Of a stretch of 35,940 nucleotides of DNA, positions 24,406 through 32,024 are shown in pieces; within the stretch, counting starts at the first letter, position 1; each line of letters opens with the position of its first letter. This DNA is from Coprobacillus sp. CAG:605 (GTDB lineage: Bacteria > Bacillota_I > Bacilli_A > RF39 > UBA660). Where the stretch lies: the NCBI GenBank assembly GCA_000433255.1, contig HF998238.1:1-35940 (forward strand), given 5' to 3'. The notes under the pieces were generated by a model, which had not been told where the DNA came from, searched no databases, and worked only from the letters and a program-made list of their open reading frames with translations. The translations under genes were made by a program, and so were the position numbers.

Positions 24406-25986
24406 ATGAAATATGATATAGAAGCATTAAAAAGAAAAATGCTCGTAAAATATCCTTTTTTTGGAAGTGTAGTAGCAAGTGTAGATTATAAAGAAAACAA
24501 AGATATACCAACCGCAGGTACAGATGGAGAAACAATTTATTATAATCCAGATTTTTTAGAAAGTTTAAGTACTGAAGAACAAACTTTTACATTTGTTCAT
24601 GAAGTATGTCATATTGCATTTAATCATATTTTAAGAAGTGAAGGCAAAGATCCAGAGTTATGGAATATTGCTACAGATGCGGTAATAAATGCTTTCTTAC
24701 AAAAAGATGGATTGAAATTAGTTGCAGGTGTAGTAGATATGGCAGAAGCTATTAATTACGATGCTGAACAATTATATGAAAAACTATTACAAGAAAAACA
24801 ACAAAGACAACAGCAAAAGGGACAAGGTAATAGTCAAAGTGAACAAGGTAATCAGCAACAAAATCAACAACAAAGCAGTGGTAGTAGTCAAGGCGAAAAT
24901 GTTCAACAACAATCTCAATCACAACAGCAAACTGGCGATACACAAAATCAAGAATACCAGAAACAAGATAGTGGAGCAGGACAAAGTGGAGATGAACAGC
25001 AACAATCTCAACAACAAAATAGTTCTAATAGTGGAAATTCACAAGAACAAAATAAGCAATCCCAAGAACAAAGCGGCGGTGACTTGGGAAAAAATTTACA
25101 AGAAGAAGATAAATCAAAGCAAGATGTTGGGCACGATACTCACAGTATGTGGGAACAAGCAGTTAAAAAACATAAGAAACAGCAGGAAAAATCTAATAAA
25201 AAAAAGAGCTTATTAGATAAGTTATTAGGAAAAGATACAAAAGAAAAAGAAAAGAGTGAACTAGAAAAGAAACAAGAAGAACTTGAGAGCATGGGAGAAA
25301 AAGATGCTTTTAAGAAAAATCTTGAAGATAAGAAAAAGCAACTTGAAGAATTAAAAGAAGCAATTTCTAAACAAGCATCACAAGCAGGAACTTCAACAAA
25401 TAGAGATGTTAGACCAGTTAATGATATTGGCACTGCAAAACCAATAGTTGATTGGCGATATGTTTTGAGAGAAGCGATTAAATATGATGTAGATTGGTCA
25501 TATAAAAATGCTACATTAGAAGATGGAGTTGTTACTGCTAATTTAGAAGAACAACCAATGCCGGAAACTGAAATTGTTCTTGATACAAGTGGTTCAATAA
25601 ATGAAGTATTATTAAAGAGCTTTTTAAGAGAATGTAAGAATATATTACAATATACTAAATTAAAAGTAGGATGTTTTGACACAGAATTTTATGGATTTCA
25701 TGAAATTAGAACAGAAGAAGATATAGAAAATATGAGATTTGAGGGTGGTGGAGGAACTGATTTTGATGTTGCTGTAGGTGCTTTTTCAAGAAGAGTTGAA
25801 AATAAAATAATATTTACTGATGGAGAAGCTTCAATGCCAGATATGCCATTTGATGCAATATGGATAGTATTTGGCGGAGAAAGAATTAATCCAAAAGGAG
25901 GAAAAGTAATTAATATTACACCAGAACAATTAGATAAACTGTATTCGTACGAAGTTGGAAGTGAATCTAAAGGAAGACGAAGATAA
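24406..25986 (+). CDS. metallopeptidase-like/vWA protein (DUF2201-type)
   Basis: 526 aa. The N-terminal domain has TFVHEVCHIAFNH at about residue 62, a HEXXH zinc-metallopeptidase signature (HEVCH) as in the DUF2201 N-terminal domain. Residues about 129-225 are a low-complexity Q/S/N/G-rich linker, followed by a charged coiled coil (about 250-325). The C-terminal vWA-like domain has ETEIVLDTSGSIN with MIDAS D-T-S-G-S at about 392, GGGGTDFDVAVGAF and IIFTDGEASMP. A MoxR ATPase with a vWA protein forms chaperone-like machines in characterised pairs such as RavA-ViaA. The protease role is inferred from the motif alone. Ends at a terminator. Confidence 0.87.
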   Translation: MKYDIEALKRKMLVKYPFFGSVVASVDYKENKDIPTAGTDGETIYYNPDFLESLSTEEQTFTFVHEVCHIAFNHILRSEGKDPELWNIATDAVINAFLQKDGLKLVAGVVDMAEAINYDAEQLYEKLLQEKQQRQQQKGQGNSQSEQGNQQQNQQQSSGSSQGENVQQQSQSQQQTGDTQNQEYQKQDSGAGQSGDEQQQSQQQNSSNSGNSQEQNKQSQEQSGGDLGKNLQEEDKSKQDVGHDTHSMWEQAVKKHKKQQEKSNKKKSLLDKLLGKDTKEKEKSELEKKQEELESMGEKDAFKKNLEDKKKQLEELKEAISKQASQAGTSTNRDVRPVNDIGTAKPIVDWRYVLREAIKYDVDWSYKNATLEDGVVTANLEEQPMPETEIVLDTSGSINEVLLKSFLRECKNILQYTKLKVGCFDTEFYGFHEIRTEEDIENMRFEGGGGTDFDVAVGAFSRRVENKIIFTDGEASMPDMPFDAIWIVFGGERINPKGGKVINITPEQLDKLYSYEVGSESKGRRR

Positions 25987-26014
25987 AGGTATGATTTATT
26001 TCATATCTTTTTAT
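25985..26014 (+). terminator. terminator of the MoxR/vWA operon
   Basis: 10-bp stem AAAGGTATGA/TCATATCTTT (25985-25994/26001-26010, one G-T pair) followed by T-rich sequence. Confidence 0.65.
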
Positions 26015-26643
26015 TTGGAAAAAATTGGATGAATTTTACCAAAAAATGTTGTATATGGACTTTCCAAAAATAAAAGTCACAATTTTTGAATATTCCTTAT
26101 TAGAATGAAATTGACAAAATAAAAACAACTTCGTAAACTGTTATTATAATGAAAAATACAGTAAGAAGTTGTTAATATGTGTATATCACAAAAAACTGAA
26201 AAAATCATAAAAATGATTATTATTCATGGATTTTTCAATTTATAGTTGATATTATTTTTGATTTTGGTTAATAATTATATACAGAAAAGATAAACGAAGA
26301 AATATTTTCATTAGTTAATACAAATTCATAATTTGGACTTAATATTACCTTTGAAGTATTTCTATTATAAGCTTTGATTATAAATTACGAATCTAAGTAA
26401 TATGTTGTTTTTTCAGCATTATTTATTTTTTTATTAACAAAGATACCAGTTCTTTCATAATTTAAATTTACTGAATTTCCATATATAATGAAATATTTAT
26501 TTTGTAGTTTAATTAATATAATATATTCTGAGTCAACATATAATTTCATTGTCATATAAAATGTGGTATAAACAAGGCTTTATTATTAAGCAATAAAATA
26601 AATGTAACATTTTAACCTATAAATCTATTATAAAAAAATCCAA
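26015..26643. other. decayed intergenic stretch
   Basis: About 630 bp with no intact gene of normal length. It holds an inverted repeat (26124-26141/26158-26173, AACAACTTC...GAAGTTGTT), a 21-bp stretch (26296-26316) matching at 20 positions the 3' end of the companion gene at 24364-24384, and a possible minus-strand pseudogene. The composition is more AT-rich than the neighbouring genes. Confidence 0.45.
26268..26555 (-). pseudogene. possible remnant of an unknown gene with an internal stop
   Basis: Minus strand. ATG at 26555 opens a frame reading MTMKLYVDSEYIILIKLQ, then YFIIYGNSVNLNYERTGIFV, then a TAA at 26387-26385. Beyond it the same frame continues with protein-like sequence (TSKVILSPNYEFVLTNENI) to 26268. 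No RBS is obvious and no family is recognised. Low-complexity AT-rich sequence could produce this by chance. Confidence 0.3.
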
Positions 26644-26654
26644 TTACTTGGATT
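26631..26654 (-). terminator. terminator of the yidD/ZnuA-like operon
   Basis: On the minus strand, 7-bp stem AATCCAA/TTGGATT (26654-26648/26643-26637) with loop GTAA that includes the stop codon, then TTTTTTT. Confidence 0.65.
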
Positions 26655-27519
26655 CATTTAAACAGGTATCACTAATATTTTGTAAGAAACTATTCATTAT
26701 TGATAGATAATCTTCATTATTTTTTCTTTCGTTATCATCTAAAACGTCCATCATGTTAACTTCAACATTCTTAGCTTTATAAGTATCTTTTAATTCATTA
26801 ATCTTATCGTTAGATTCACCTTTTTTAATAAATAGAGTTTTATATTTACCGCTTTTGAAGTTATTTTTTAACTCAGTAGTATAGTTATCATCATCTTCAA
26901 TAGAAATAACTTTAAAGCCATAGTTTTCTAAAAACTTTAAGGCGTTTGTTGAAGTGATTATAACATTATTATCACTGGCTTTAGATGTAGAGGCAATATT
27001 TCTTAAATTAGCATCGATAATGGAAACTTGTTCTTGGATTTTTTCGTAGTTCTTATTAATTTCTTCTTTGATATACTTACTACTGATAAATTCACTAAGA
27101 TTATTTTTAACTGTAGTAGCTAACATTAAGAAGTTATTTGGGCTTAGCCATAATTCTTCATCGTAATTACTATATTCTAAATTAAGGCCATAACTAACAT
27201 CGATTATTTTCATATTTTTATTTTTATTAATAAAATCTCTAGCGATACTTTTTTCTTCACTTAGACCATTGTAGACAAAGAGGTCTGCTTTAGAATAATC
27301 TTGTTTTTGTTTTTCTGTAAGTTCGTAGTTAGTAATATCACTACCACTAGGATAAATACTATTTACAGTACTATAATTACCATATAATTTAGAAATGATA
27401 AATTCAATTGGATAGACGGTTGCGTATACATTGATGTTTTCCATTTTATCTCGTTTAAAACAGCTACTACTTCCTAACGCTACTAAAAGTAACAATAATA
27501 ATTTAAATCCCTTTTTCAT
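26644..27519 (-). CDS. metal ABC transporter substrate-binding lipoprotein (ZnuA-like)
   Basis: 291 aa. A lipoprotein signal (LLLLLLVALGSSSCFK, lipobox Cys at about residue 20) is followed by INVYATVYPIEFIISKLYG, typical of the zinc/manganese-binding protein family. In characterised relatives the next motif is P-G-x-D-P-H-x-Y-E-P; here it reads YPSGSDITNYELT, so the metal-binding His is absent. WLSPNNFLMLA likewise retains the fold motif without a His. The protein may bind something else or be degenerate in metal binding. No permease or ATPase gene lies beside it. It overlaps yidD by 4 bp (ATGA). Confidence 0.75.
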   Translation of the reverse strand: MKKGFKLLLLLLVALGSSSCFKRDKMENINVYATVYPIEFIISKLYGNYSTVNSIYPSGSDITNYELTEKQKQDYSKADLFVYNGLSEEKSIARDFINKNKNMKIIDVSYGLNLEYSNYDEELWLSPNNFLMLATTVKNNLSEFISSKYIKEEINKNYEKIQEQVSIIDANLRNIASTSKASDNNVIITSTNALKFLENYGFKVISIEDDDNYTTELKNNFKSGKYKTLFIKKGESNDKINELKDTYKAKNVEVNMMDVLDDNERKNNEDYLSIMNSFLQNISDTCLNESK

Positions 27520-27737
27520 TTTTTCTCCTTCTTTTTAACGGGGTCATATCCACCTTTACTAAATGGGTTACAGCGAATAATTCTTTTGATACCATAATAT
27601 AGTCCTTTTATTGTGCCATATTCTTCTAAGCAATCTATCATGTAGTTAGAACAACTTGGGTAATACTTACAATTACTATGACTACTTAAAGGGGTGATTT
27701 GATATAACCTAATTAATCTGATTAGTACGTTTTTCAT
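27516..27737 (-). CDS. yidD: membrane protein insertion efficiency factor YidD
   Basis: 73 aa, the normal size. LIRLYQITPLSSHSNCKYYPSCSNYMIDCLEEYG then KGLYYGIKRIIRCNP and GGYDPV contain every conserved YidD motif (R-x-Y-Q, P-x-C-S-x-Y, G-x-x-K-G, R-x-x-R-C-x-P, G-G-x-D-P-V; the longer string is split by spacing in the protein). YidD acts at the membrane with YidC/Sec in protein insertion. GGTGAT is the RBS, 3 bases before ATG on the minus strand. It leads a two-gene operon. Confidence 0.95.
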   Translation of the reverse strand: MKNVLIRLIRLYQITPLSSHSNCKYYPSCSNYMIDCLEEYGTIKGLYYGIKRIIRCNPFSKGGYDPVKKKEKK

Positions 27738-27799
27738 ACTATCACCAAAAATATATTATCATAAATTGGGGTGGTTTTACAATGCTTTTTATTTTTTAG

Positions 27800-27857
27800 G
27801 AAAAATAAAAAAGTGCTAAACCTCCCGTCCAATCCGGGAGCCTCAGCACTTCAACTA
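27800..27857 (-). ncRNA. candidate small RNA with its own promoter and terminator
   Basis: On the minus strand a predicted transcript of about 55 nt starts just after a consensus promoter. It folds into one long hairpin: AAGTGCT/AGCACTT outer stem (27851-27845/27817-27811), wobble pairs, a G-G mismatch and an inner CTCCCG/CGGGAG stem with a GATTGGA loop, then TTTTTT. It has no ORF. It is GC-rich relative to its surroundings. yidD downstream has its own -10-like element, so this may be an independent RNA rather than a leader. It resembles no RNA family I know. Confidence 0.5.
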
Positions 27858-27862
27858 ATAAT

Positions 27863-27891
27863 AATATAGCAACTTTTTTAGGTAATGTCAA
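27863..27891 (-). promoter_or_regulatory. consensus promoter of the candidate small RNA
   Basis: On the minus strand, TTGACA (27891-27886), a 17-base spacer and TATATT (27868-27863) with an extended TGC, among the strongest promoters in the window. Confidence 0.7.
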
Positions 27892-27966
27892 CATGAATTT
27901 AAAAAATAATAAAATTGTGCAATTTCGATTTTACCGTATAAATTATCAAATTTTAATAAAAAAAAC

Positions 27967-27995
27967 TTGATTTTTGATAATAAATGGTGTAAATT
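27967..27995 (+). promoter_or_regulatory. promoter upstream of the short transcript before suf
   Basis: TTGATT (27967-27972), a 17-base spacer and TAAATT (27990-27995). It is followed within 15 bp by a hairpin and T-tract, so it would yield only a short RNA unless termination is bypassed. Confidence 0.4.
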
Positions 27996-28003
27996 TCGTA
28001 TTG

Positions 28004-28041
28004 AGACGTGCCTAGGAAACTTTAGAAGCCCTAGGTCTTTT
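28004..28041 (+). terminator. terminator/attenuator-like hairpin upstream of sufC
   Basis: CCTAGG (28011-28016) pairs with CCTAGG (28030-28035), extended by AGA/TCT across a CGTG bulge, then TTTTTT. No gene precedes it on this strand, so it is either an orphan terminator, a short RNA, or an attenuator in a leader. Confidence 0.5.
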
Positions 28042-28121
28042 TTATTTTAAAAATTTACCTGTCAAATACTTATCTCAAAAGAAGATATCGAAAAAAGAAT
28101 GCAATTCTAGACTTTTCTTTT

Positions 28122-28141
28122 AGGCAATTTTGCCTTATAAT
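28122..28141 (+). promoter_or_regulatory. suf promoter -10 with adjoining palindrome
   Basis: AGGCAA-TT-TTGCCT (28122-28135) abuts TATAAT (28136-28141), 24 bp before the sufC ATG. A palindrome in this position is typical of a repressor site. Which regulator binds is unknown; iron-sulfur or cysteine-responsive control would be logical. Confidence 0.55.
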
Positions 28142-28164
28142 ACTTAAGAAAGAGGAGATTTTTT

Positions 28165-28905
28165 ATGCTTAAAATAAATAACTTAACAGTTAAAGCAGAT
28201 AATAAAGAAATTTTACATGACTTTAACTTAAATATAAATGATGGAGAAATCCATGTTATTATGGGCCCGAATGGAATAGGAAAATCAACTATTGTTAATA
28301 CCATTATGGGTAATAAGAACTATGAGGTTACTGAAGGATCAATCGAATATAATAATGAAGATTTACTTAAAATGGACACTACTACTAGAGCACGTAAAGG
28401 GTTAATGCTTATTAATCAAAGTCCGATAGCAATAGAGGGTGTTACTAATGCCGAAATGCTTAGAAGTGCTATTCAAGAAAAGAACCAAGAGAAAGTTAAT
28501 ATTTTTGAATTTAATAAAAAACTACAAGATATTTGTAAAAAATTAGATATTCCAACTTCGTTTATTCATCGTAATATTAATGATGGTATGAGTGGTGGCG
28601 AAAGAAAGAAAAATGAACTTATGCATATGTGGATGCTGGAGCCAAAGTTTTTAATGTTAGACGAATTAGATTCGGGACTTGATGTTGATGCTCTAAAAGT
28701 ATGTAGTAATAGTATTATGGAATATTATAAAGAATATAAACCTAGTATTTTAATAATTACCCACCATACTCAAATATTAGATATTATTAAACCAGATTAT
28801 GTACACATTATAAAAGATGGGACAATATGTTATACCGGTAATCTAGAAACTGCTAGAGAAATAGAAAATCAAGGATTTAACATAAATCTAGGGCAAACGA
28901 AATAA
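28165..28905 (+). CDS. sufC: SUF system ATPase SufC
   Basis: 246 aa ABC-type ATPase of the iron-sulfur cluster assembly scaffold. Walker A GPNGIGKST, Q-loop region LMLINQSPIAIEGVT, signature MSGGERKKNELMHM (the SufC-specific form) and Walker B FLMLDELDSGLD are all present. It powers a SufB/SufD scaffold. RBS AGAGGAG, ATG 28165. First gene of a four-gene operon; the next gene is 15 bp away. Confidence 0.97.
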   Translation: MLKINNLTVKADNKEILHDFNLNINDGEIHVIMGPNGIGKSTIVNTIMGNKNYEVTEGSIEYNNEDLLKMDTTTRARKGLMLINQSPIAIEGVTNAEMLRSAIQEKNQEKVNIFEFNKKLQDICKKLDIPTSFIHRNINDGMSGGERKKNELMHMWMLEPKFLMLDELDSGLDVDALKVCSNSIMEYYKEYKPSILIITHHTQILDIIKPDYVHIIKDGTICYTGNLETAREIENQGFNINLGQTK

Positions 28906-28920
28906 GAGGGGGAAGCTTTT

Positions 28921-29580
28921 TTGAATAAAATATTAGTGAAAGAAGATAATATTGTATTAGATAATGAAATAGTAGAATTAGAATTTAAGACTTTAAAATG
29001 TAATTTAACTATTAGGGGTAGTGTTTGGATAGATGATTTAAATAATAATAGTTTAGAAGAATTAAATATTACTTTGCTTGATGGAAGTAGACTACTTTAT
29101 AATAAATATACGAAAGATATTAAAAATTTGAAGATAAATATACTAGAAAATAATGATACAACGTTAGAGTTTAATTATAGTTTATATCAAAGTATTAAAG
29201 CTAGTATTATATTGGATTCTAAAGTACTAGGTAATAATAATAAATGTAGTATGAATGTTTATGGGGTTAGTGATAAAGACGGGGCAATTGTGGTTAATGC
29301 GACGGGTTCAGTGTTAGAAAATATTAAAGATAATGATTTATTAGAAAATATTAGAATTTTAATGTTAAATGATAGTGAGAATGTTATTGTACCTAATTTA
29401 CTTGTGGGATCCAATGAAGTTAGTGTTAATCATAATGCTACTATTAGTAGTTTAGATACGAATTATTTATATTACTTAAATAGTAAAGGTTTAAGCTATG
29501 AAGAGGCTAAAAAGTTAATAGTTAAAGGATTTTTAAAGTCAAAATTAAAATTAAGAAAGAAGGAGGAACCTTATGAATAG
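28921..29580 (+). CDS. half-length SufD/SufB-like scaffold protein
   Basis: 219 aa, about half of a typical SufD or SufB (about 400-470). The beta-helix core is rich in N-I-D-L repeats. The C-terminal PNLLVGSNEVSVNHNATISS and YYLNSKGLSYEEAKKLIVKG match the conserved SufB/SufD tail (P-x-L-x-x-x-x-x-x-V-x-x-x-H-x-A-x-x-x-x-L ... Y-L-x-S-R/K-G). The N-terminal helical region of the family is missing. TTG start at 28921, supported by AGAGGGGGA 6-14 bases upstream. It overlaps sufS by 8 bp. The likely role is to partner SufC as a minimal scaffold. Confidence 0.8.
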   Translation: MNKILVKEDNIVLDNEIVELEFKTLKCNLTIRGSVWIDDLNNNSLEELNITLLDGSRLLYNKYTKDIKNLKINILENNDTTLEFNYSLYQSIKASIILDSKVLGNNNKCSMNVYGVSDKDGAIVVNATGSVLENIKDNDLLENIRILMLNDSENVIVPNLLVGSNEVSVNHNATISSLDTNYLYYLNSKGLSYEEAKKLIVKGFLKSKLKLRKKEEPYE

Positions 29581-30769
29581 AGAAGATTTTCCAATGCTTT
29601 TTAATAATATTATTTATTTTGACAATGGGGCGACTACTTTTAAACCAAAACAAGTGTTAAAGAAGATAAGTGATTATTATACGGAGTATACTGCTAATGC
29701 TCATAGAGGAGATTATCATATTAGTTTGAAGGTCGATACGGAATATGAGCTTGCTCGTAATACAGTACAAGAGTTTATTAACGCTAAGGACCGTAGCGAG
29801 ATCGTGTTTACTAGTGGTTCTACTGAATCTTTAAATTATATTGCAACGGGTTTTTTTGGCAATTACTTAGAGGCTGGAGATGAAATTTTAATTACTAAGG
29901 CAGAACATGCTTCTAATGTATTACCTTGGTTTAGATTAGCTAAACAATTAGATGTTTTGGTTAATTTTATTGATTTAGATGATAATCATTATGTTACTGT
30001 AGATAATGTTTTAAAGGCTATTACACCAAGAACTAAAGTTATATCTTTAGCTCAGATTACGAATGTTATTGGGGATATTAGACCGATTAAAGAAATATGT
30101 AAGATAGCACATGAACGAGGAATATTTGTAGTTGTTGATGCGGCTCAAAGTGCCCCTCATATAAAGATTGATGTTCAAGATTTAGATTGTGATTTTCTAG
30201 CATTCTCGGGACATAAACTATGTGGTCCAACGGGAGTTGGCGTTTTATACGGCAAGAAAGAATTATTAGAGAATATGGAACCTGTTAATTTGGGTGGGGG
30301 TATGAATGAGTCTTTTGATACGGTTAATGATGTTTACTTAAAGAGTTTGCCAACGAGATTAGAAGCTGGAACACCAAATATTGAAGGAGTCTTAGGACTA
30401 GGTGAAGCGATTAACTACCTAAATTCCATAGGAATGGATAAAATACATGAATACGAAATGGCTTTAAGAAAATACTTAATTGAAAAATTAATTGATATTA
30501 AACATATTGATATAATAAATATGGAAGCTGATAGTGGGATTGTAGCATTTAATGTCGATGGGGTATTTTCTCAAGATGTGGCAGTATATTTAGATAAATA
30601 TAATATTTGTTTAAGAGCGGGTAATCATTGTGCTAAGATATTAAAAGATGAAGTTGGAGTTAAAAATACTTGTCGTATAAGCTTGTATTTCTATAATAAT
30701 TATGAAGAAATAGATAGATTAGTAGAGTTATTAAAAGATAAAGATAGAATAGTAAGAGAGATGATATAA
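29573..30769 (+). CDS. sufS: cysteine desulfurase SufS
   Basis: 398 aa, PLP enzyme taking sulfur from cysteine for iron-sulfur assembly. IYFDNGATTFKPK, NAHRGDYHIS, FTSGSTESLN, DAAQSAPH and FSGHKLCGPTGVG (PLP lysine in HK) are conserved, and RAGNHCAK carries the persulfide cysteine in the SufS-type position. AGGAGG precedes ATG. It overlaps the preceding gene by 8 bp and is followed by SufU with a 1-bp overlap. Confidence 0.96.
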   Translation: MNREDFPMLFNNIIYFDNGATTFKPKQVLKKISDYYTEYTANAHRGDYHISLKVDTEYELARNTVQEFINAKDRSEIVFTSGSTESLNYIATGFFGNYLEAGDEILITKAEHASNVLPWFRLAKQLDVLVNFIDLDDNHYVTVDNVLKAITPRTKVISLAQITNVIGDIRPIKEICKIAHERGIFVVVDAAQSAPHIKIDVQDLDCDFLAFSGHKLCGPTGVGVLYGKKELLENMEPVNLGGGMNESFDTVNDVYLKSLPTRLEAGTPNIEGVLGLGEAINYLNSIGMDKIHEYEMALRKYLIEKLIDIKHIDIINMEADSGIVAFNVDGVFSQDVAVYLDKYNICLRAGNHCAKILKDEVGVKNTCRISLYFYNNYEEIDRLVELLKDKDRIVREMI

Positions 30770-31191
30770 TGGATAATGAACTTAGAAGAGAGATAATTAT
30801 GGATAATTATCAGTATCCTTATAATAGAGAAGTACCTAGTGATTTAGAAGGATATATAAAAGTTAATTCTAATAATGAATCTTGTATTGATAATATAGAT
30901 ATTTATATTAAAATAGAAAATGATAAGATAGTAGATATTAAGTTTATGGGAGAAGCTTGTGCCATATCAACTTCGGCAACTTCCGTTATGATAAAGTTAT
31001 TAATAGGAAAGACTTTAGATGAAGTTAGGTCGTTATATAAAGAATATAGTGATATGATTGAAAATGGTACTAGTTATGATGATTTAGAAGAAGCTAATGC
31101 TTACGGGGAGATATATAAGCAACAAAATAGAAAACATTGTGCAATGTTACCTTGGTTAGGTATTATTAAGGCTTTAGAAGATAAAAACTAA
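30769..31191 (+). CDS. sufU: SufU-type sulfurtransferase
   Basis: 140 aa. NESCIDNIDIYI, FMGEACAISTSATSVM and KHCAMLPW hold the three cysteines and the aspartate that bind zinc in SufU, which relays sulfur from SufS to the scaffold in Gram-positives. ATG overlaps the sufS stop (TAATG). Last gene of the operon; a terminator follows directly. sufB, which usually follows sufU in Firmicutes, is not present. Confidence 0.93.
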   Translation: MDNELRREIIMDNYQYPYNREVPSDLEGYIKVNSNNESCIDNIDIYIKIENDKIVDIKFMGEACAISTSATSVMIKLLIGKTLDEVRSLYKEYSDMIENGTSYDDLEEANAYGEIYKQQNRKHCAMLPWLGIIKALEDKN

Positions 31192-31219
31192 GAATATAGT
31201 AAAAACTATGTTCTTTTTT
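31191..31219 (+). terminator. suf operon terminator
   Basis: 10-bp stem AGAATATAGT/ACTATGTTCT (31191-31200/31205-31214, one G-T pair) followed by TTTTTT. Confidence 0.75.
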
Positions 31220-31257
31220 CAGGTATTTGTGATAAAATATGAGAGCTGGTGATTATT

Positions 31258-32016
31258 ATGAATATAAAAAGATATGAATTATTAAAAAGAAAAGAGTTAT
31301 TGGGGTATTTAAAGGTCCAAAACTTAAAGGGATATGTTAGTTATCTTGATGTTAATGAGATTAATAATTTAATAAATAAAGTTAGTGCTTGGTATGATTT
31401 AAAGTATCCTAACTATGAATTAGCTAAGTTAGATATAAATAATTTTAAGTTAGAAGATATGAATATATTATCACAGTATATGAATAGTGATGAATTATTT
31501 AAAAGATTATCTTTCTTAGAAAATGTTTTTCTAATGGGAGAGTATCGTTATAAGAGAGCTGGTTCAATTAAAAGAAGCAATAATAAAATAGATAATTTTG
31601 TAGATGTAATATGGATAGAGGTTCCAAGAAAGAGTTTGGATCCTAAATGTTCAATGTGGTTAAAACCATTAGATTTAAAATTATTAGTAGATGTTAAGTC
31701 GGGGATGGTTTTAAATATAGGAGAGTTAGATGAATATATTTATAATGTTCATTCTTTAAAGTTAGATGATTTATTAAAAGATTTAGAGCCATTTAAAGAT
31801 ACTTTAGATTTAAGAAATATTTTGTATGTTGTTAAGACTCATAATGTCGATTTAGAACTTAGAAATAAAGTATTAGAGTTAATTTCTTTAAAACTTATTA
31901 ATTCTAGTTCTTATGGGTATTTTAAAGCTCTTGAGATGTTTAAAGATTTTAATAAAGAATTAGATACTAAGCTTGATATTGATGATGTTTTAAGTAAAAA
32001 AATGATTAGAAAATAG
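31258..32016 (+). CDS. hypothetical soluble protein upstream of a ClpX-like ATPase
   Basis: About 252 aa from ATG 31258 (GGTGAT 4 bases up; the frame is open from GTG 31249). It is rich in charged helices and contains VDVIWIEVPRKSLDPKCSMW and LLVDVKSGMVLNIGELDEY; the C-terminus is helical. No family is recognised. It is 8 bp before the ClpX-like gene, so the two are probably cotranscribed, making it a candidate partner or adaptor. Confidence 0.65.
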   Translation: MNIKRYELLKRKELLGYLKVQNLKGYVSYLDVNEINNLINKVSAWYDLKYPNYELAKLDINNFKLEDMNILSQYMNSDELFKRLSFLENVFLMGEYRYKRAGSIKRSNNKIDNFVDVIWIEVPRKSLDPKCSMWLKPLDLKLLVDVKSGMVLNIGELDEYIYNVHSLKLDDLLKDLEPFKDTLDLRNILYVVKTHNVDLELRNKVLELISLKLINSSSYGYFKALEMFKDFNKELDTKLDIDDVLSKKMIRK

Positions 32017-32024
32017 GTGGGTTT

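Noticed and set aside
24790..25083. CRISPR-like or tandem DNA repeat
   Set aside because: The repeats are only runs of CAA/CAG codons inside an ORF, without regular units or spacers.
24761..25216. 151-codon plus-strand ORF rich in N and K
   Set aside because: Alternate frame of the Q-rich linker of the vWA gene; the composition follows from the repeated CAA codons.
25140..25682. 180-codon minus-strand ORF
   Set aside because: Antisense to the vWA gene with serine/phenylalanine low complexity and no RBS.
26111..26150. Promoter TTGACA/TATAAT in the decayed stretch
   Set aside because: The two boxes are 28 bp apart, too far for a sigma-A promoter, and no gene follows.
28107..28304. 65-codon minus-strand ORF
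   Set aside because: Overlaps the suf promoter and sufC start; no homology or RBS.
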